NCBI GenBank assembly: GCA_900549885.1
Contig: URQA01000150.1
Span: 1-5,738 of the forward strand
From: an uncultured Eubacteriales bacterium
Lineage (GTDB): Bacteria > Bacillota > Clostridia > Oscillospirales > Oscillospiraceae
Length of the DNA stretch: 5,738 nt
Direction of reading: 5' to 3'
Shown here: one piece after another, positions 4,449-5,738 of the stretch
Layout of the letters: the number at the start of each line of letters is the position of its first letter
How positions within the stretch are numbered: position 1 is the stretch's first letter
Notes under the pieces: generated by a model
Told to the model about the DNA's origin: nothing
The model's database searches: none
The model's input: only the letters and a program-made list of their open reading frames with translations
Position numbers and translations under genes: made by a program

Positions 4449-4847
4449 CTATTTGACCCACCGCCCAAGGAACTCCGTAAGTCCAGAGACAAGGCCGGCA
4501 TAGTGCTCTACTATGAGACCCAGAATGAAGGTTATAAGCGGTACAAGCACCTGTGCTACCGAAATCTGATTCTGGAATCTTTGCTGGCGTTTATCCTCGG
4601 ACTCTTTACGGCGTGCTTTCTCAAACTCTGAGAGGGCGTCTTCCCCGGCGGGGGTGATCATCCAAGTATCAGGGGCCATGTGGTCCCCCGGTTTATCCAG
4701 GTTGACAAGGCCGAAGTGGTGGATCTTGAGAAATCCCCGTTTTTTCAGCCCAACGAATCTGGCGTATTCCTCCTGAGAGGGGGCGTGGGGCTGGCGATAT
4801 TTTGTGAGTTCCTGATAATCCGCCTCAGACAGTTTGTCTGTAGGCAT
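4449..4847 (-). CDS. Winged-helix-like protein with C-terminal membrane anchor (132 aa)
   Basis: Residues about 5-75 look like a winged-helix domain: YQELTKYRQ, then GLKKRGFLKIHH, and the wing-end pattern WMITPAGEDALSEFE. A highly charged helix follows (76-93, KARRKESEDKRQQRFQNQ). Residues about 96-123 are hydrophobic (VAQVLVPLITFILGLIV) and probably cross the membrane, leaving a short tail. I chose ATG 4847 because GGAGG lies eight to nine bases upstream; ATG 4853 is too close to it. It has its own promoter at 4878-4906. There is no terminator between this gene and the ImmR-like gene, so its transcript may continue into the repressor. Its place between repressor and Cro suggests a lysogenic function such as exclusion, but this is inference. 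Confidence 0.82.
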   Translation of the reverse strand: MPTDKLSEADYQELTKYRQPHAPSQEEYARFVGLKKRGFLKIHHFGLVNLDKPGDHMAPDTWMITPAGEDALSEFEKARRKESEDKRQQRFQNQISVAQVLVPLITFILGLIVEHYAGLVSGLTEFLGRWVK

Positions 4848-4877
4848 GTCCATCCCCTCCGACACTAATCTGTAATT

Positions 4878-4906
4878 ACCATACCACAAACCAAACTGCA
4901 TGACAA
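4878..4906 (-). promoter_or_regulatory. Promoter of the membrane-anchored protein gene
   Basis: On the minus strand TTGTCA (4901-4906) and TATGGT (4878-4883) are 17 bp apart, and TGG just before the -10 gives an extended -10. The start codon is about 31 bp downstream of the -10. The -35 lies 16 bp before the ATG of the divergent Cro-like gene, so Cro binding nearby could affect it. Confidence 0.6.
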
Positions 4907-4922
4907 GAGGGAGGTGAAGTCC

Positions 4923-5114
4923 ATGCGAATCAAGCAGCTGCGGGAAGCCGCCGGCATGAGCCAGCGGGAGCTGGGGGAGCGGATCGGCATCTCCGGCCCG
5001 GCAGTGGCCATGTGGGAGAGCGGTGAAAACCGTCCCAGCCTGACCAACCTGGAAAAACTGGCAGACGTGCTGGGCGTCTCAATCGATGCCATTCTGGGGC
5101 GGGAACCCGCCTGA
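4923..5114 (+). CDS. Cro-like Xre HTH regulator (63 aa)
   Basis: The protein is a bare HTH_XRE domain: LREAAGMSQRELGERIGISGPAVAMWESGENRPSLTNLEKLADVLGVSIDAILG, residues 5-59. The motif is near consensus, with the recognition helix at about 25-35. ATG 4923 is preceded by GGGAGGTGA at good spacing; the GTG at 4914 lies inside that site and is not the start. It is the first gene of the rightward operon, opposite an ImmR-like repressor, which matches a Cro role: shutting down the repressor promoters after induction. No clear promoter of its own is seen, so it probably depends on the promoter at 4350. Confidence 0.9.
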   Translation: MRIKQLREAAGMSQRELGERIGISGPAVAMWESGENRPSLTNLEKLADVLGVSIDAILGREPA

Positions 5115-5136
5115 AAATCACGAAAGGAGCGATCGT

Positions 5137-5415
5137 ATGTACATACCAACCATGACACTGTGCGAGCTGGTGGAGCGGCTGCGGTCCCTGGGCGTGCCCA
5201 CCAGCAACACCAAGGCGGCCGCCATGATCGAAGCGGGGCAGTACCCCTTCGCCAGCTGCGTGCGGCTGAAGGAGGACGGGGAGCGGGCCTTTGAGATCTC
5301 CAAGGTCCTCTTTGACAAGTGGGTGGCGGAGCGGATCGTGCTGGAGCCCGGTGATCCGGGGTATCAGGCCCCTCTGGAGCTCTGCCCACAACATACCACA
5401 CAGGAGGCGAGCTGA
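5137..5415 (+). CDS. Small phage/element early protein, possible DNA-binding (92 aa)
   Basis: Residues 5-66 (TLCELVERLRSLGVPTSNTKAAAMIEAGQYPF, then FEISKVLFDKWVAERI) look like a compact helical domain of the excisionase/MerR-like winged-helix sort found in many small early proteins of Clostridia phages. The tail (70-92) is Pro/Gly-rich and probably flexible. ATG 5137 has AAAGGAG seven bases upstream. It lies 22 bp after the Cro-like gene and 2 bp before the next one, so it is in the same operon. An excisionase or accessory recombination role is possible given the position, but I cannot confirm it from sequence. Confidence 0.8.
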   Translation: MYIPTMTLCELVERLRSLGVPTSNTKAAAMIEAGQYPFASCVRLKEDGERAFEISKVLFDKWVAERIVLEPGDPGYQAPLELCPQHTTQEAS

Positions 5416-5417
5416 CC

Positions 5418-5738
5418 ATGGCGGATCGATACCCATCCATCTACCAGAGGGCTCGAAAAGAGGCCTGTCTGACCCAGGAACAGGCCGCGGAGGCCCTGAG
5501 TGTGTCGGTGGAGACCGTCAAAGCCGGGGAGCAGGGCCAGCGGGTACCCAGGCCGGAGGACGTGGAGCGGATGCAGGCCGCCTACGGCACGCCCTGGCTG
5601 GGGCTGGAGTACACCAGGACCACCTGCGGGGGGCTGGGGGTGCTGCCGGAGCTGCGGCTGCAGGGGCTGCCCACAGCGGTGCTTCGGCTGATCAACCGGG
5701 CCACGGCCCTGGCGGACGACTACCGGCGGCTGATGCGG
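5418..5738 (+). CDS. HTH-domain early regulator, 3' end cut by window
   Basis: An open frame of 107 codons runs from ATG 5418 to the window edge without a stop. The N-terminal part (8-56) is an HTH_XRE-like domain: YQRARKEACLTQEQAAEALSVSVETVKAGEQGQRVPRPEDVERM. The usual Trp-Glu before the Gly of the recognition helix is replaced by Ala-Gly-Glu. Residues 57-107 (YGTPWLGLEY, then LPTAVLRLINRATALADDYRRLMR) continue into a helical region typical of phage HTH proteins of gut Clostridia that follow the Cro gene. AGGAGG lies ten bases upstream, and the gene starts two bases after the stop of its neighbour. The C-terminus is not visible. Confidence 0.88.
   Translation, partial: MADRYPSIYQRARKEACLTQEQAAEALSVSVETVKAGEQGQRVPRPEDVERMQAAYGTPWLGLEYTRTTCGGLGVLPELRLQGLPTAVLRLINRATALADDYRRLMR

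Larger units (their letters stand above)
1..5738. mobile_element. Left end of a tRNA-Lys-integrated prophage or integrative element
   Basis: The window combines a tRNA 3' end, an adjacent tyrosine integrase, an ImmR/ImmA-type regulator pair, a second Xre repressor, and a rightward operon that starts with Cro-like and other small HTH proteins. This is the usual left arm of a temperate phage or of an ICEBs1-like element. No structural, lysis, relaxase or conjugation gene is in view, so phage and ICE cannot be told apart. The right end and second att copy are not in the window: the tRNA 3' sequence does not recur. The exact left boundary is probably within or just after the tRNA T-arm and 3' end. 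Confidence 0.75.

Noticed and set aside
4404..4631. Plus-strand frame of 75 aa with a hydrophobic C-terminus just after the strong promoter
   Set aside because: No ribosome binding site precedes ATG 4404. Its hydrophobic stretch is simply the antisense of the Lys/Arg/Glu-rich helix of the minus-strand protein, which has a plausible domain layout, start and promoter. It is worth keeping in mind only because it would be the first frame on the 4385 transcript.
4826..4840. Dyad CAGACA-GTT-TGTCTG at the start of the membrane-protein gene, as an operator
   Set aside because: It is within codons 3-7, short, and has no second copy. Chance or codon content explains it well enough.
4865..5440. Minus-strand frames of 191 and 168 aa over the Cro-like operon
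   Set aside because: Arg/Pro/Ser-rich translation typical of antisense GC-rich DNA. The three plus-strand genes there have clear ribosome binding sites and HTH domains.
1..5738. CRISPR array, transposon ends or insertion sequence
   Set aside because: No regularly spaced repeats, no transposase gene and no terminal inverted repeats were seen.

Overview
The window reads as the left end of an integrated mobile element, a temperate prophage or an ICEBs1-like integrative element, in a GC-rich Clostridia-type (Firmicutes) genome. The host inference rests on strong GGAGG-type ribosome binding sites, compact sigma-A-like promoters, and small proteins of types I associate with gut Clostridia (Oscillospiraceae-like). 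The genus is not determined.

Layout. Bases 1-66 are the 3' part of a tRNA-Lys(TTT) gene ending in an encoded CCA, with a strong terminator directly behind it (67-108). A tyrosine-recombinase integrase with an N-terminal zinc ribbon (152-1264, minus) ends 85 bp from the tRNA, so the tRNA 3' end is the likely attachment site. A close match to the Firmicutes LexA (SOS) box lies just upstream of its ribosome binding site. Next is a minus-strand operon running from 2955 to 1336: a 75-aa Xre repressor, a DUF4177-type protein, an AT-rich 244-aa protein with two possible HIRAN-like repeats, and a coiled-coil protein. It closes with a strong hairpin terminator.

The repressor is divergent from a very acidic 60-aa protein (3097-3279, plus). 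The 141 bp between them hold two copies of an ACGA-N4-TCGT operator 30 bp apart, one in the -35/-10 spacer of each divergent promoter. A second switch follows on the minus strand: an ImmR-like HTH repressor (3714-4268) and an overlapping ImmA/IrrE metallopeptidase (3293-3724). It faces a strong rightward promoter (TTGACA-N17-TATAGT, 4350-4378) dressed with TGCGAYT repeats.

To the right are a minus-strand gene for a winged-helix-like protein with a C-terminal membrane segment (4449-4847), and then a plus-strand early operon: a Cro-like 63-aa HTH protein, a 92-aa phage-type small protein, and an HTH protein cut by the window end (5418-5738). No clear promoter lies directly before the Cro-like gene, so the strong promoter at 4350 probably drives it through a leader antisense to the membrane-protein gene.

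How it may work (inference). ImmR-like protein keeps the 4350 promoter off. ImmA would inactivate ImmR on a signal. DNA damage may also relieve LexA repression of the integrase so that the element can excise. The second Xre switch next to the acidic protein is an extra layer of control. It sits beside AT-rich cargo genes of unknown function in the position where temperate elements often carry accessory or defence genes.
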